A stretch of 20,254 nt of DNA from AC-37 sp036382905 (GTDB taxonomy: Bacteria; Actinomycetota; Thermoleophilia; Solirubrobacterales; Thermoleophilaceae). A program made the position numbers and the translations under genes. Location: assembly GCA_036382905.1 (NCBI GenBank), contig DASVPL010000083.1, positions 1 through 20,254 of the forward strand, in the 5' to 3' direction. Positions 1 through 5,825 of this stretch are shown here, piece by piece. The number at the start of each line of letters is the position of its first letter. The first letter of the stretch is position 1. Under the pieces are notes generated by a model. The model worked only from the letters and a program-made list of their open reading frames with translations, was not told where the DNA came from and did no database searches.

Positions 1-744
1 GAGGCGCTGCCGACGCAGCTCGTGCTGGCGCCCGAGGTCGCGGCGCCCGCGCGCGGGCGGTTCTCCGAGTACGGGCGCGACGTGGCGCCGGTCGAGGGCT
101 CCGCGTATCGCAGGCGGCGCAGGGGCGTGCGCCGCCCGCGCGGGGCGGTCGTGCTCGGCGCGGACGGGGTGAGCTACCTGCGCAAGGGGGAGGAGCCGGT
201 GACCGTGCGGTTCGAGGAGGCCGTCGCGCTGATCGACGACAAGCCGGGGTCGTTCTCGGTGAAGTCGCGCGACGCGACCACGGTGACCGTCATGCCGGCG
301 GAGCTGCGCGGGGGCGACGAGGTCGAGCGGACGATCCGCGCGCGCGTGCCGGAGGCGCTGTGGGTGCCGCACGCGCCAAACGTCGCGGCGCTCACGCGGC
401 TCGTCGGGGCGCTCCCGAAGCCGGGGCGCGTGGGCGCTGAGCTGGACGAGCTACCCGACCTGCTCAGCCCGACCGAGACGCCGCTCGCGCTCGCCGAGGC
501 CCGCCGCCGCCGGCGCCGGATCGGGACCGTGGTGGCGACCGACCGGCGCATCGTCTGGCTCTACTCCGGCGAGGACGAGGAGAAGGTGGAGCTGCCGTGG
601 GAGGCCGTCACGGCGGTGCGCCTCGACGGCCGCACGCTGGTGGTCGAGGGCGGCGAGGAGCCGCTGAGGCTGCGGCGCGTCCGGCCGGCCAGCGCCGCGG
701 AGGCGATCGCGCGGCTCGCCGCCGAGCGAGCCGCCGGCGACTGA
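1..744 (+). CDS. PH-like domain protein, 5' end outside window
   Basis: The frame is open from the first base (codons GAG GCG CTG CCG) to a TGA at 742-744, so the gene probably begins upstream; a GTG at 22 is the first possible start inside the window. The C-terminal part (about 545-700) reads as a bacterial PH/YokE-like fold: a GTVVATDRRIVWLY strand pair followed by VELPWEAVTAV, the usual 'lets in a TDRR, then membrane-proximal strand' pattern. An earlier stretch near 148-235 (GAVVLGADGVSYL then VRFEEAVALID) looks like a second, more diverged copy. Such domains are usually cytosolic or membrane-associated adaptors, and no enzyme motif is visible. The product is otherwise unknown. The domain call comes from pattern reading only. 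Confidence 0.6.
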   Translation, partial: EALPTQLVLAPEVAAPARGRFSEYGRDVAPVEGSAYRRRRRGVRRPRGAVVLGADGVSYLRKGEEPVTVRFEEAVALIDDKPGSFSVKSRDATTVTVMPAELRGGDEVERTIRARVPEALWVPHAPNVAALTRLVGALPKPGRVGAELDELPDLLSPTETPLALAEARRRRRRIGTVVATDRRIVWLYSGEDEEKVELPWEAVTAVRLDGRTLVVEGGEEPLRLRRVRPASAAEAIARLAAERAAGD

Positions 745-761
745 TCCGGGTCCCGCCGGGG

Positions 762-787
762 TGCGAATAGCCCCAAAGGGCTACGCA
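762..787 (+). terminator. 10-bp hairpin between PH-like gene and small membrane-protein gene
   Basis: TGCG (762-765) and TAGCCC (768-773) pair with GGGCTA (778-783) and CGCA (784-787), giving a 10-bp stem with a two-base AA bulge and a CAAA loop. It starts 17 bases after the upstream stop and ends just before the Shine-Dalgarno site of the gene at 802. There is no U-tract, so it may be a weak terminator, a processing site or a 5'-leader structure. Confidence 0.45.
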
Positions 788-801
788 GGGAGGCGCGGAT
801 T

Positions 802-1035
802 ATGGGTTCGGTTCAGACGGTGGTCGCGCTGGCGGGCGGCTCGTTCATCTTCCTGGGAGTCGCACTGCTGATGCTGGTCGGGGTCATCTACGGCTTCTTC
901 ACGCGAGCGGGCAGCGGTATCGACCAGCATCCGAGCGGCAAGAACGCCGGGGCACCGGGCGCCGTCGGGCGCACCGAGGAGTCCGGGCGCGACGAGGGCG
1001 AGAGCAGCGCCCTCGAGACTCACGGCACGCGCTAG
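802..1035 (+). CDS. small single-pass membrane protein
   Basis: A 77-residue protein with one strongly hydrophobic segment (about residues 5-31), then a short hydrophilic tail rich in Gly, Glu, Ser and Arg. The ATG is preceded by GGGAGG (788-793) at a good distance, so this is a Shine-Dalgarno-led gene. It lies 57 bases after the PH-like gene, with a stable hairpin in the gap. No family is recognised. The likely topology is a membrane anchor with a soluble C-terminus of about 45 residues. Confidence 0.6.
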   Translation: MGSVQTVVALAGGSFIFLGVALLMLVGVIYGFFTRAGSGIDQHPSGKNAGAPGAVGRTEESGRDEGESSALETHGTR

Positions 1036-1100
1036 GAGCGGTCACCGCGGCCACGCGCGATCGTGCCAGTGTGAACCGGAGGCACGTCCGTCGGCGCGCT

Positions 1101-1106
1101 TAGCCT
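1101..1106 (+). promoter_or_regulatory. -10 element, leaderless start at 1113
   Basis: TAGCCT ends exactly 6 nt before the GTG at 1113. The same hexamer class and spacing recurs at five other starts in the window. No convincing -35 is seen 17 nt upstream. Confidence 0.5.
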
Positions 1107-1112
1107 GGGCTA

Positions 1113-1529
1113 GTGCGCCACGCGATCCGGAAGCAGTTTTACGCTCGACTGCGGCCGTATCTGCCATTCGGCCGCGTGATCGTTGCCATCGCAGTGGCGG
1201 TCGGGGTGGCGACCTTGACGCGGCAACTCCTGGCCCAAGACGAGGATCTCTACCCCGCATTCTTGAAAGCTCTTGCTGCGGCGTTCGCAGTCATGGTCGC
1301 CCTCGGTACCGGGCGCGAGTTCTGGCGGAACAAGCCGGTGGCTTCGGCCCAGGGGCCTGCCGGAACCGGGGGGCTCGGCTTTGGCGACGAATCGAAGGCG
1401 ACCCAGCAGGCGGTGGACGACTTGAATACGCGGGTGACGACCCAGATGGAGGACGTGAACAAGCGGCTGTTCGATCTCGAATCCGCCGTGTTTAAGCCGG
1501 ACGACTCAGGGGACGACGGGGGAGAGTAG
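1113..1529 (+). CDS. two-TM membrane protein with C-terminal coiled coil
   Basis: A 138-residue protein starting at GTG 1113. There is no Shine-Dalgarno site, but a TAGCCT -10-like box lies 6 nt upstream, so the mRNA is probably leaderless. After a basic N-terminus come two hydrophobic segments (about residues 22-41 and 49-69), then a Gly/Ala linker. A predicted coiled-coil stretch follows (about 92-125: QQAVDDLNTRV, MEDVNKRLFDLES), and the tail is acidic. The coiled coil probably faces the cytoplasm and may mediate self-association. No family recognised. Confidence 0.6.
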   Translation: MRHAIRKQFYARLRPYLPFGRVIVAIAVAVGVATLTRQLLAQDEDLYPAFLKALAAAFAVMVALGTGREFWRNKPVASAQGPAGTGGLGFGDESKATQQAVDDLNTRVTTQMEDVNKRLFDLESAVFKPDDSGDDGGE

Positions 1530-1546
1530 GCTTTCTCCACTTGGAT

Positions 1547-1562
1547 TCCCTTTTGAAAGGGA
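1547..1562 (+). repeat. palindrome overlapping the ribosome binding site of the 1570 gene
   Basis: TCCCTTT (1547-1553) is the exact reverse complement of AAAGGGA (1556-1562). In RNA the six outer pairs would close a TTGA loop and bury the GGGAG (1559-1563) Shine-Dalgarno site of the next gene. It could equally be a DNA operator. Confidence 0.4.
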
Positions 1563-1569
1563 GCTTGGG

Positions 1570-1746
1570 ATGGCACGCGAGCAGAACGAAAGCAACGGCC
1601 GCGACGGTCGTTCCCCCGCTGAGCGATACCGCGACTTCGCGAGGAAGAACGACGACTGGGACCGCAAGGTCAAGCACTCGATCGAGAAGATCGAGAAGGC
1701 GTCTCGCTCAGGCAAGCGCAGCGAGCGCACCATCTCCAGTAACTAG
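1570..1746 (+). CDS. small charged protein (58 aa)
   Basis: ATG 1570 to TAG 1744-1746 encodes 58 residues, starting MAREQNESNGRDGRSPAE and continuing through an RYRDFARKNDDWDRKV segment to a Lys/Glu-rich helix (HSIEKIEKASRSGKRSER). It is almost entirely hydrophilic and would suit a helical or nucleic-acid-associated small protein, but I recognise no family. The call is supported by a GGGAG Shine-Dalgarno site at 1559-1563 with good spacing, and by a gene-free position on this strand between the 1113 gene and cysM. The ribosome site lies within a perfect palindrome, so translation may be gated. Confidence 0.55.
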   Translation: MAREQNESNGRDGRSPAERYRDFARKNDDWDRKVKHSIEKIEKASRSGKRSERTISSN

Positions 1747-1749
1747 TCC

Positions 1750-1766
1750 GAGCGGGTAGACCGCTC
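1750..1766 (+). terminator. hairpin downstream of the 58-aa gene
   Basis: GAGCGG (1750-1755) pairs with CCGCTC (1761-1766) around a GTAGA loop, four bases after the stop codon. No T-run follows, so this is a weak factor-independent terminator candidate at best. Confidence 0.35.
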
Positions 1767-1809
1767 CTGGGTGGCGGAATCGATAGGGCCGCCGCCGCGC
1801 GCGGGTCAC

Positions 1810-1815
1810 TACACT
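1810..1815 (+). promoter_or_regulatory. -10 element upstream of cysM
   Basis: TACACT lies 9 nt before ATG 1825. Transcription starting about 7 nt downstream would leave a leader of only a few bases. There is no Shine-Dalgarno site before the ATG, which agrees with a leaderless or near-leaderless mRNA. Confidence 0.45.
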
Positions 1816-1824
1816 TTCTGAAGC

Positions 1825-2796
1825 ATGATCGGGGCGCCTCCTCGAAACCGTCCGTGCGGCGGGCAGTACGCCGACATCGTCGAGGCCATCGGCCACACGC
1901 CCCTGGTCGAGCTCAGGCGCCTCTCGCCGCGGCCCGGCGTCCGGATCTGGGCCAAGCTCGAGAGCTACAACCCGACCGGCTCGGTCAAGGACAGGGTCGC
2001 GAAGTCGCTGATCGAGGACGCCGAGTCGCGCGGGGCGATCCGTCCCGGCCAGACGATCCTCGAGCCCACCTCCGGCAACACCGGCATCTCGCTGGCGATG
2101 ATCTGCTCGCGCAAGGGCTACCCCCTCAAGGTGGTCATGCCCGACAACGTCACCTCCGAGCGCACGCAGCTCCTGCACATGTACGGCGCCGAGATCGTCT
2201 ACTCGCCGGGCGAGCAGGGGTCGAATGGCGCGGTGGCCAAGGCGCTCGAGATGGCGGAGGCCGACGCGTCGTACTACATGCCCTACCAGTACGGCAACGA
2301 GGCGAACCCGCTGGCCCACTACAACGGCACCGCCCTGGAGATCCTCGAGGAGCTCGACGAGGTCACCGCGTTCGTGGGCGGCCTCGGCACCGGCGGCACG
2401 CTGATGGGCAACGCGCGCCGGCTCAAGGAGGAGAACCCCGACACCAAGATCGTCGCCGCCGAGCCACTCCAGGGCGAGCTCGTCCAGGGCCTCCGCTCGC
2501 TCGAGGACGGCTACATCCCGCCGATCATCGACATCTCGCTGCTCGACCGCAAGATCTTCGTCTCGAACCGCGATGCGGTGGTCTGGACCAAGCGGCTGCT
2601 CGAGGAGGAGGGCCTGTTCCTGGGCGTCTCGTCGGGCGCGATCGCCGCGATCGCCTCGCGCGTGGCCAACGACCTCGACGAGGGCAACGTCGTCTTCGTC
2701 GCGCCCGACGACGGCTGGAAGTACCTCAGCTCCGGCGTCTACACGAAGCCGATCGAGGAGCTCGAGGCGACGCTCGACTCCGCGTCGTTCTGGTAG
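1825..2796 (+). CDS. cysM: PLP-dependent cysteine synthase, O-phosphoserine sulfhydrylase type
   Basis: A fold-type II PLP enzyme of 323 aa that makes cysteine (or enzyme-bound sulfur-carrier-linked cysteine) from an activated serine. Visible hallmarks are NPTGSVKDR with the PLP lysine at 55, the ILEPTSGNTGIS loop at 78-89, a YQYGN...HYNGT stretch at 154-169, the phosphate-binding GLGTGGTLMG at 186-195, and DDGWKYLSSG near the C-terminus. Compared from memory with Mycobacterium tuberculosis CysM (also 323 aa), the whole layout matches. Arg224 in GLRSLEDGY lines up with the M. tuberculosis Arg220 linked to O-phosphoserine preference. A 14-residue N-terminal extension precedes the usual start, and no other start codon is available. 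A mec-like gene lies 1.45 kb downstream, and no cysO is visible between. Confidence 0.88.
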   Translation: MIGAPPRNRPCGGQYADIVEAIGHTPLVELRRLSPRPGVRIWAKLESYNPTGSVKDRVAKSLIEDAESRGAIRPGQTILEPTSGNTGISLAMICSRKGYPLKVVMPDNVTSERTQLLHMYGAEIVYSPGEQGSNGAVAKALEMAEADASYYMPYQYGNEANPLAHYNGTALEILEELDEVTAFVGGLGTGGTLMGNARRLKEENPDTKIVAAEPLQGELVQGLRSLEDGYIPPIIDISLLDRKIFVSNRDAVVWTKRLLEEEGLFLGVSSGAIAAIASRVANDLDEGNVVFVAPDDGWKYLSSGVYTKPIEELEATLDSASFW

Positions 2797-2800
2797 GTCC

Positions 2801-3124
2801 CTAGGTCGCGGCGCCCGGCGGGGTGCGCGGAAGCGGCGGTGGTTCGACTGGCGCCGGCTCGACGGCCTGCGGGCTCGCGTTCGGCCCCTTGTCGTCCGGC
2901 GCGTCGTCGTCCTCGTCGTCGTCCGGCGGCTCGAGCTCGTGCTCGTCGTCGTCGTCGTCGTCCTCGTCGTCGTCGCGGTAGTCCGCGGCGCCCGTCAGCG
3001 CCGAGCGGAACTCGCGCATGCCGCGCCCGACCGAGCGCGCGACCTCGGGCAGCCGGGCGGGGCCGAGCACGATCAGCGCGATGATCGCGACGAGCATCAT
3101 CTCGAGGGGGCCGACGTTGACCAT
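2801..3124 (-). CDS. tatA: TatA/TatB-family twin-arginine translocase subunit with acidic tail
   Basis: A 107-aa protein with the TatA/B architecture. A short N-terminus with GPLEMM leads into one hydrophobic segment (about residues 6-20), then the GPARLPEVAR hinge and an amphipathic helix (SVGRGMREFRSAL). The role is to form the pore-like component of the Tat pathway in the inner membrane. The second half is unusual: a run of Asp/Glu (about residues 50-76) and then a Pro-rich end. The ATG at 3124 has no Shine-Dalgarno site but sits 6 nt after a TACCCT box. Both genes upstream on the same strand, and one divergent gene, encode Tat-type signal peptides. TatA versus TatB cannot be settled by eye. 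Confidence 0.85.
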   Translation of the reverse strand: MVNVGPLEMMLVAIIALIVLGPARLPEVARSVGRGMREFRSALTGAADYRDDDEDDDDDDEHELEPPDDDEDDDAPDDKGPNASPQAVEPAPVEPPPLPRTPPGAAT

Positions 3125-3130
3125 TCAGCC

Positions 3131-3136
3131 AGGGTA
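3131..3136 (-). promoter_or_regulatory. -10 element, leaderless start of tatA
   Basis: On the minus strand TACCCT is followed by 6 nt (GGCTGA) and the ATG at 3124. The box lies just past the stop codon (3142-3140) of the upstream ferritin-like gene, so tatA may have its own promoter besides read-through. Confidence 0.5.
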
Positions 3137-3139
3137 GTC

Positions 3140-3673
3140 CTAGGCGCCGCGCTCGAACGGCTCGGGCACCGGCTCCCTGCCGAGCAGCGAGCGCAACAGC
3201 ACCAGGTGCTGGGCGTCCGTGCCGACGGTGCCGGCGATCAGTCTGAGCATCCCGGGGTTGCGATAGAGGCGCACGGCGTCGAGGTGCAGGGCGATCGCCT
3301 CCTCCTGGAGCCGCAGCGCGAGCCGCAGCGCCTGGCGCTCGCCGCGCAGGCCGTCGAGCCCGGGAATCTTCGTTCGCGTGGGGGCGAGCGGGGCGTCCTC
3401 GCCGGTCTGCGCCTCGAAAAGCTCCGCGAGAGCGGTCGCGTGCGCCTTCGCATGGTCGAGCAGCACCTGCATCGTCTCGCCGTGCTCGTCGGCGATCGCG
3501 TCGCTGTTGGCGATCGCCTCGAACGCGACTGCCGTGACCTGCTCGCCGGCCACCGCGGCGCGCACCGCGCGCTTCGCCCGCTCGCGCGCGGGGTCCGCCG
3601 CGCGCGCCGGCGCGGCCGCGGCGAGCGACGCGGCGCCGGCGGCCGCCAGCGCAGATCGGCGCGTAACCCTCAC
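3140..3673 (-). CDS. Tat-exported ferritin-like protein, diverged metal site
   Basis: A 177-aa protein starting at GTG 3673, whose GTGA overlaps the TGA stop of the preceding gene, so translation is probably coupled. The N-terminus is a short Tat-type signal (VTRRSALAAAGAASL, then an Ala-rich core ending near APARA). The rest is a helical bundle resembling its neighbour, i.e. the ferritin-like/DUF4439-type group. The metal-ligand pattern is eroded. Where the partner has ERAH this one has AKAH, and the last helix has DAQH where a canonical diiron protein would have ExxH. It may therefore bind metal differently or act as a structural partner. Probably exported and soluble. Exact function unknown. 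Confidence 0.65.
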   Translation of the reverse strand: MRVTRRSALAAAGAASLAAAAPARAADPARERAKRAVRAAVAGEQVTAVAFEAIANSDAIADEHGETMQVLLDHAKAHATALAELFEAQTGEDAPLAPTRTKIPGLDGLRGERQALRLALRLQEEAIALHLDAVRLYRNPGMLRLIAGTVGTDAQHLVLLRSLLGREPVPEPFERGA

Positions 3674-4248
3674 TCCGGCGGCTCCCCGACCACGAAGTCG
3701 CGCGGCGCCTGCGGCTCGCCGAGCTCCCCGAGCAGCACCGCGACGTGCTCGGCCTGGGTGGCGAAGATCGTGGTGAGCGTGACGCGCACCTCCGGCGTGA
3801 AGAGCGCCGGCATCGAGTCCCCGTACGCGGCGATCTGCGTCTCCTCCACGTCGAGCGCGAAGCGCAGCGCGTCCTCGCGCGTGCGCAGCGGCGGGAAGTC
3901 GGTCGCGTACGCGGAGCGCGGTCGCGGCGGCTCGGGCTCCACGCCGAGGTCGGCGAGCGCATTCTCAAGCGCCCGCGCGTGCGCGCGCTCGTGCTCGAGG
4001 AACCGGCTCGCGAGGCGGCCGAGCCGCCGGCGCGCGGTGGCGTACGCGAACACGGCGGTGCGCTCGGCGTCGAGAAGCGAGGCGAGCACCGCGGCATCGC
4101 CGCGCTTGCGCTCGGGGCTGATCGTCTGGGTGGTGTCCTGCGCGTCCTGGTCGTCGCCGTCGCACCCTGCCAGCAGGGCGGCGGCGGCGAGCCCGAGAGC
4201 GGCGCGGCGGGGGAGCTTCTCGATGGCCAGATCGTATGTTGTCCGCAT
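3670..4248 (-). CDS. ferritin-like lipoprotein (Tat/lipobox signal)
   Basis: The N-terminus carries LPRRAALGL, then a hydrophobic core and a lipobox LLAGC with Cys29 as the lipidation site. A twin-arginine lipoprotein anchored outside the membrane is therefore likely. The mature part is a four-helix ferritin-like domain with LDAERTAVFAY, LEHERAHARAL (an ExxH), DVEETQIAAY and TQAEHVAVL; the last ExxH is QxxH. It heads a minus-strand operon with the diverged ferritin-like gene (4-nt GTGA overlap) and then tatA. The start is uncertain. ATG 4248 overlaps the divergent mec start in GCATGC, but a TACGAT box at 4236-4231 would fit a leaderless start at an in-frame ATC (4224), giving a shorter signal peptide. 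Confidence 0.7.
   Translation of the reverse strand: MRTTYDLAIEKLPRRAALGLAAAALLAGCDGDDQDAQDTTQTISPERKRGDAAVLASLLDAERTAVFAYATARRRLGRLASRFLEHERAHARALENALADLGVEPEPPRPRSAYATDFPPLRTREDALRFALDVEETQIAAYGDSMPALFTPEVRVTLTTIFATQAEHVAVLLGELGEPQAPRDFVVGEPPE
4231..4240. promoter_or_regulatory. overlapping divergent -10 elements (bidirectional promoter candidate)
   Basis: On the plus strand TATGTT (4235-4240) stands 6 nt before ATG 4247. On the minus strand TACGAT (4236-4231) points the other way and shares the central TA. Neither direction shows a clear -35. A symmetric -10 of this sort could fire both the mec operon and the ferritin-like/tatA operon. Confidence 0.45.
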
Positions 4249-4630
4249 GCGGATCTCGCGGGCTCACCACGACGAGCTGATCGCGCACGCGCGCGAGGAG
4301 GCGCCGAACGAGTGCTGCGGCTACGCGCGCATCGACGACGGGACGATCGACGCGGTGTTCCGCGGCCACAACGAGCGTCAGTCCCCGTACGGGTTCGTGA
4401 TGGACGGCAGGAGCCTGCTCGCCGCGAACGAGCTCGACGACGACGGCTTCGGGGTCGCCACCTACCACTCGCACCCGAAGAGCGACCCGGTCCCCTCGGA
4501 GCAGGACCGCAACGTCGCCATGTACCCGCACTGGCTGAACCTGATCGTGTCGCTCAAGGGGGAGCCGCACGTGCGCGCGTGGTGGATAGTGGACGGGGAT
4601 GTGCGCGAGGAGCCACTCGACGTCGACTGA
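4247..4630 (+). CDS. mec: JAMM/MPN+ metalloprotease, Mec-like (CysO-cysteine hydrolase family)
   Basis: A 127-aa M67-family zinc protease. The JAMM signature is complete: Glu22 (in NECCG), His74-Ser-His76, seven residues, Ser84, two residues, Asp87. From memory it follows M. tuberculosis Mec through its length, including an N-terminal LIAHAREEAPNECCG and a C-terminal IVDGDVREEPLDV. Mec cuts cysteine off the C-terminus of the sulfur carrier CysO after CysM has loaded it, so this gene plausibly serves the cysM at 1825. Start ATG 4247 has no Shine-Dalgarno site but follows a TATGTT box by 6 nt. It is the first gene of a plus-strand run, and its 3' end overlaps the next gene by 32 nt. Confidence 0.8.
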   Translation: MRISRAHHDELIAHAREEAPNECCGYARIDDGTIDAVFRGHNERQSPYGFVMDGRSLLAANELDDDGFGVATYHSHPKSDPVPSEQDRNVAMYPHWLNLIVSLKGEPHVRAWWIVDGDVREEPLDVD

Positions 4631-5120
4631 CGGGCTGGCCTGCCCGTCGTGCGGGCGCCGCTACGCGCTCGACGAGCGCTTCTGCGACGTGTGCGGAATG
4701 CCGCTCGTCCACGGCGGTCCCGCACGCGTGGAGGAGCCGCGCAACGAGGCCCACGAGCGCGCGCGCAAGATCCGCCCGGAGTACACGCGCGGCGAGCTCG
4801 TCCGCGTGGCCGGCGGGCGCAACCAGGCCGAGGCCGAGCTGATCCAGGGGCTGCTGCTCGAGGAGGGGGTGCCGAGCATGCTCCGCCGCACCGCGGGGTT
4901 CGACGTGCCCGACTTCCTCGCGGCCGGGCCGCGCGACGTGATGGTGCCCGAGTCGGGTGCCGCACGCGCGCACGAGACCCTCAACGACGCGCAGCTCGGA
5001 GCCGCCGCGTTCGAGGAGCAGTCGTTCCGCTCACGCGCGGTGCGCATCTTCGCCGGGCTGCTCCTGGTCGGCTTCGCCGGCGTGCTGCTCGCGCTGGTGC
5101 TGTTCCAGGCCGCGAAGTAG
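4599..5120 (+). CDS. zinc-ribbon / DUF2007-like single-pass membrane protein
   Basis: A 173-aa protein. Residues 15-32 form a CPSC...CDVC zinc ribbon. A DUF2007-like module follows at about 62-120 (LVRVAGGRNQAEAELIQGLL, EEGVPSMLRR, and a VMVPESGAARAHE end), a small fold annotated as putative signal-transducing. A C-terminal transmembrane helix lies at about 147-169. The ATG at 4599 lies inside mec (32-nt overlap) with GGACGGGG just upstream, and no later in-frame start precedes the zinc ribbon. The N-terminus is cytosolic if the helix is a tail anchor. Its partner is unknown. Shared transcription with mec suggests co-regulation but does not prove a common pathway. Confidence 0.7.
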   Translation: MCARSHSTSTDGLACPSCGRRYALDERFCDVCGMPLVHGGPARVEEPRNEAHERARKIRPEYTRGELVRVAGGRNQAEAELIQGLLLEEGVPSMLRRTAGFDVPDFLAAGPRDVMVPESGAARAHETLNDAQLGAAAFEEQSFRSRAVRIFAGLLLVGFAGVLLALVLFQAAK

Positions 5121-5126
5121 TACCGT
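5121..5126 (+). promoter_or_regulatory. -10 element, leaderless start at 5133
   Basis: TACCGT follows directly after the TAG stop of the previous gene (5118-5120) and stands 6 nt before ATG 5133. Confidence 0.5.
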
Positions 5127-5132
5127 CGCGCC

Positions 5133-5825
5133 ATGGAGGGGAGCGGGAGCGGGATCTCGCGTCGCGTGCTGCTCGAGCGCGCCGGTCTCGCCGGTGCGGG
5201 GGCGCTGCTCGCCCAGGTGCCGGGGTTTCTCTCGGCGAAGGGCTGGCTCGAGGAGGCCCAGGCGCAGACGGCCGACCTCTCGCGCGACACGCTCAACGGC
5301 CTCGTCGCGTTCGTCGTGCCCGGCCCGGACCCGTACTCCGTCGCGCAGGGGCAGAGCACCCCCGAGCCCGGGGCCATCGACGCGGGAGCGACCGACCAGC
5401 TGATCGAGCTGCTCGACCGCTTCGTGGGTGTGCCGGCGGGCACGCTGCCGGCGTCGCGCGCCGTGTCGGAGGTCCTCAACGGCTACGCGGCGCAGGTGAA
5501 CCCCGCGGCGGCGGGCGGAGCGTTTCCGTCGCACTTCGCGCGGCTGAGCTTCGACCACAAGGTGGAGGTTTTCCGCCGCTTCGAGAGCGAGACGGAGGGC
5601 TCCGCGCTGCGCTTCCTCTCCGGGATACTGATCGGCGCGGTCGGCTTCCTCGCCTACAACGAGGGTGCCGTGATGGACAGGGGCACGCGCACGCTCACCT
5701 CGACCCCGGTGGGCTGGACCCTGTCGAAGTACGACGGGGTGGCCGAGGGCCGGCCGGAGCTTCGGGGGTACTGGAAGGGCCGCCGGAAGGTGCGCACCCA
5801 CCCGCGCTACCGGGTGAAGCGATGA
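5133..5825 (+). CDS. Tat-exported small subunit/partner of GMC oxidoreductase
   Basis: A 230-aa protein with a clear Tat signal: SRRVLLERAG, then a hydrophobic stretch to about residue 30. The mature domain has no catalytic motif that I recognise. Its place directly before a GMC oxidoreductase (ATGA overlap) matches the small-subunit/large-subunit organisation of gluconate- or glucose-dehydrogenase-like systems, where the small Tat protein folds with the flavoprotein and carries it across the membrane. It resembles from memory the small actinobacterial Tat proteins found beside GMC genes (DUF5987-type), but that match is unverified. The start is chosen because a TACCGT box lies 6 nt upstream and the Tat motif follows at residues 9-11. 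Confidence 0.65.
   Translation: MEGSGSGISRRVLLERAGLAGAGALLAQVPGFLSAKGWLEEAQAQTADLSRDTLNGLVAFVVPGPDPYSVAQGQSTPEPGAIDAGATDQLIELLDRFVGVPAGTLPASRAVSEVLNGYAAQVNPAAAGGAFPSHFARLSFDHKVEVFRRFESETEGSALRFLSGILIGAVGFLAYNEGAVMDRGTRTLTSTPVGWTLSKYDGVAEGRPELRGYWKGRRKVRTHPRYRVKR

Noticed and set aside
1768..1787. A stretch (GGGTGGCGGAATCGATAG) like the start and D-arm of tRNA-Leu
   Set aside because: The following sequence gives no anticodon arm, no matching T-arm and no acceptor stem; it runs straight into the cysM promoter. Likely chance, or at most a small remnant.
2739..4097. Large minus-strand open frame across tatA and the ferritin-like genes in another frame
   Set aside because: Low-complexity Arg/Ala/Ser translation with no recognisable domain; the other frame encodes clear Tat and ferritin-like proteins.
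2573..4246. Long plus-strand open frame leading in frame into the mec gene
   Set aside because: It overlaps the end of cysM and the reverse complement of tatA and the ferritin-like genes. Only the part from ATG 4247 has family motifs and a promoter, so no fusion is claimed.
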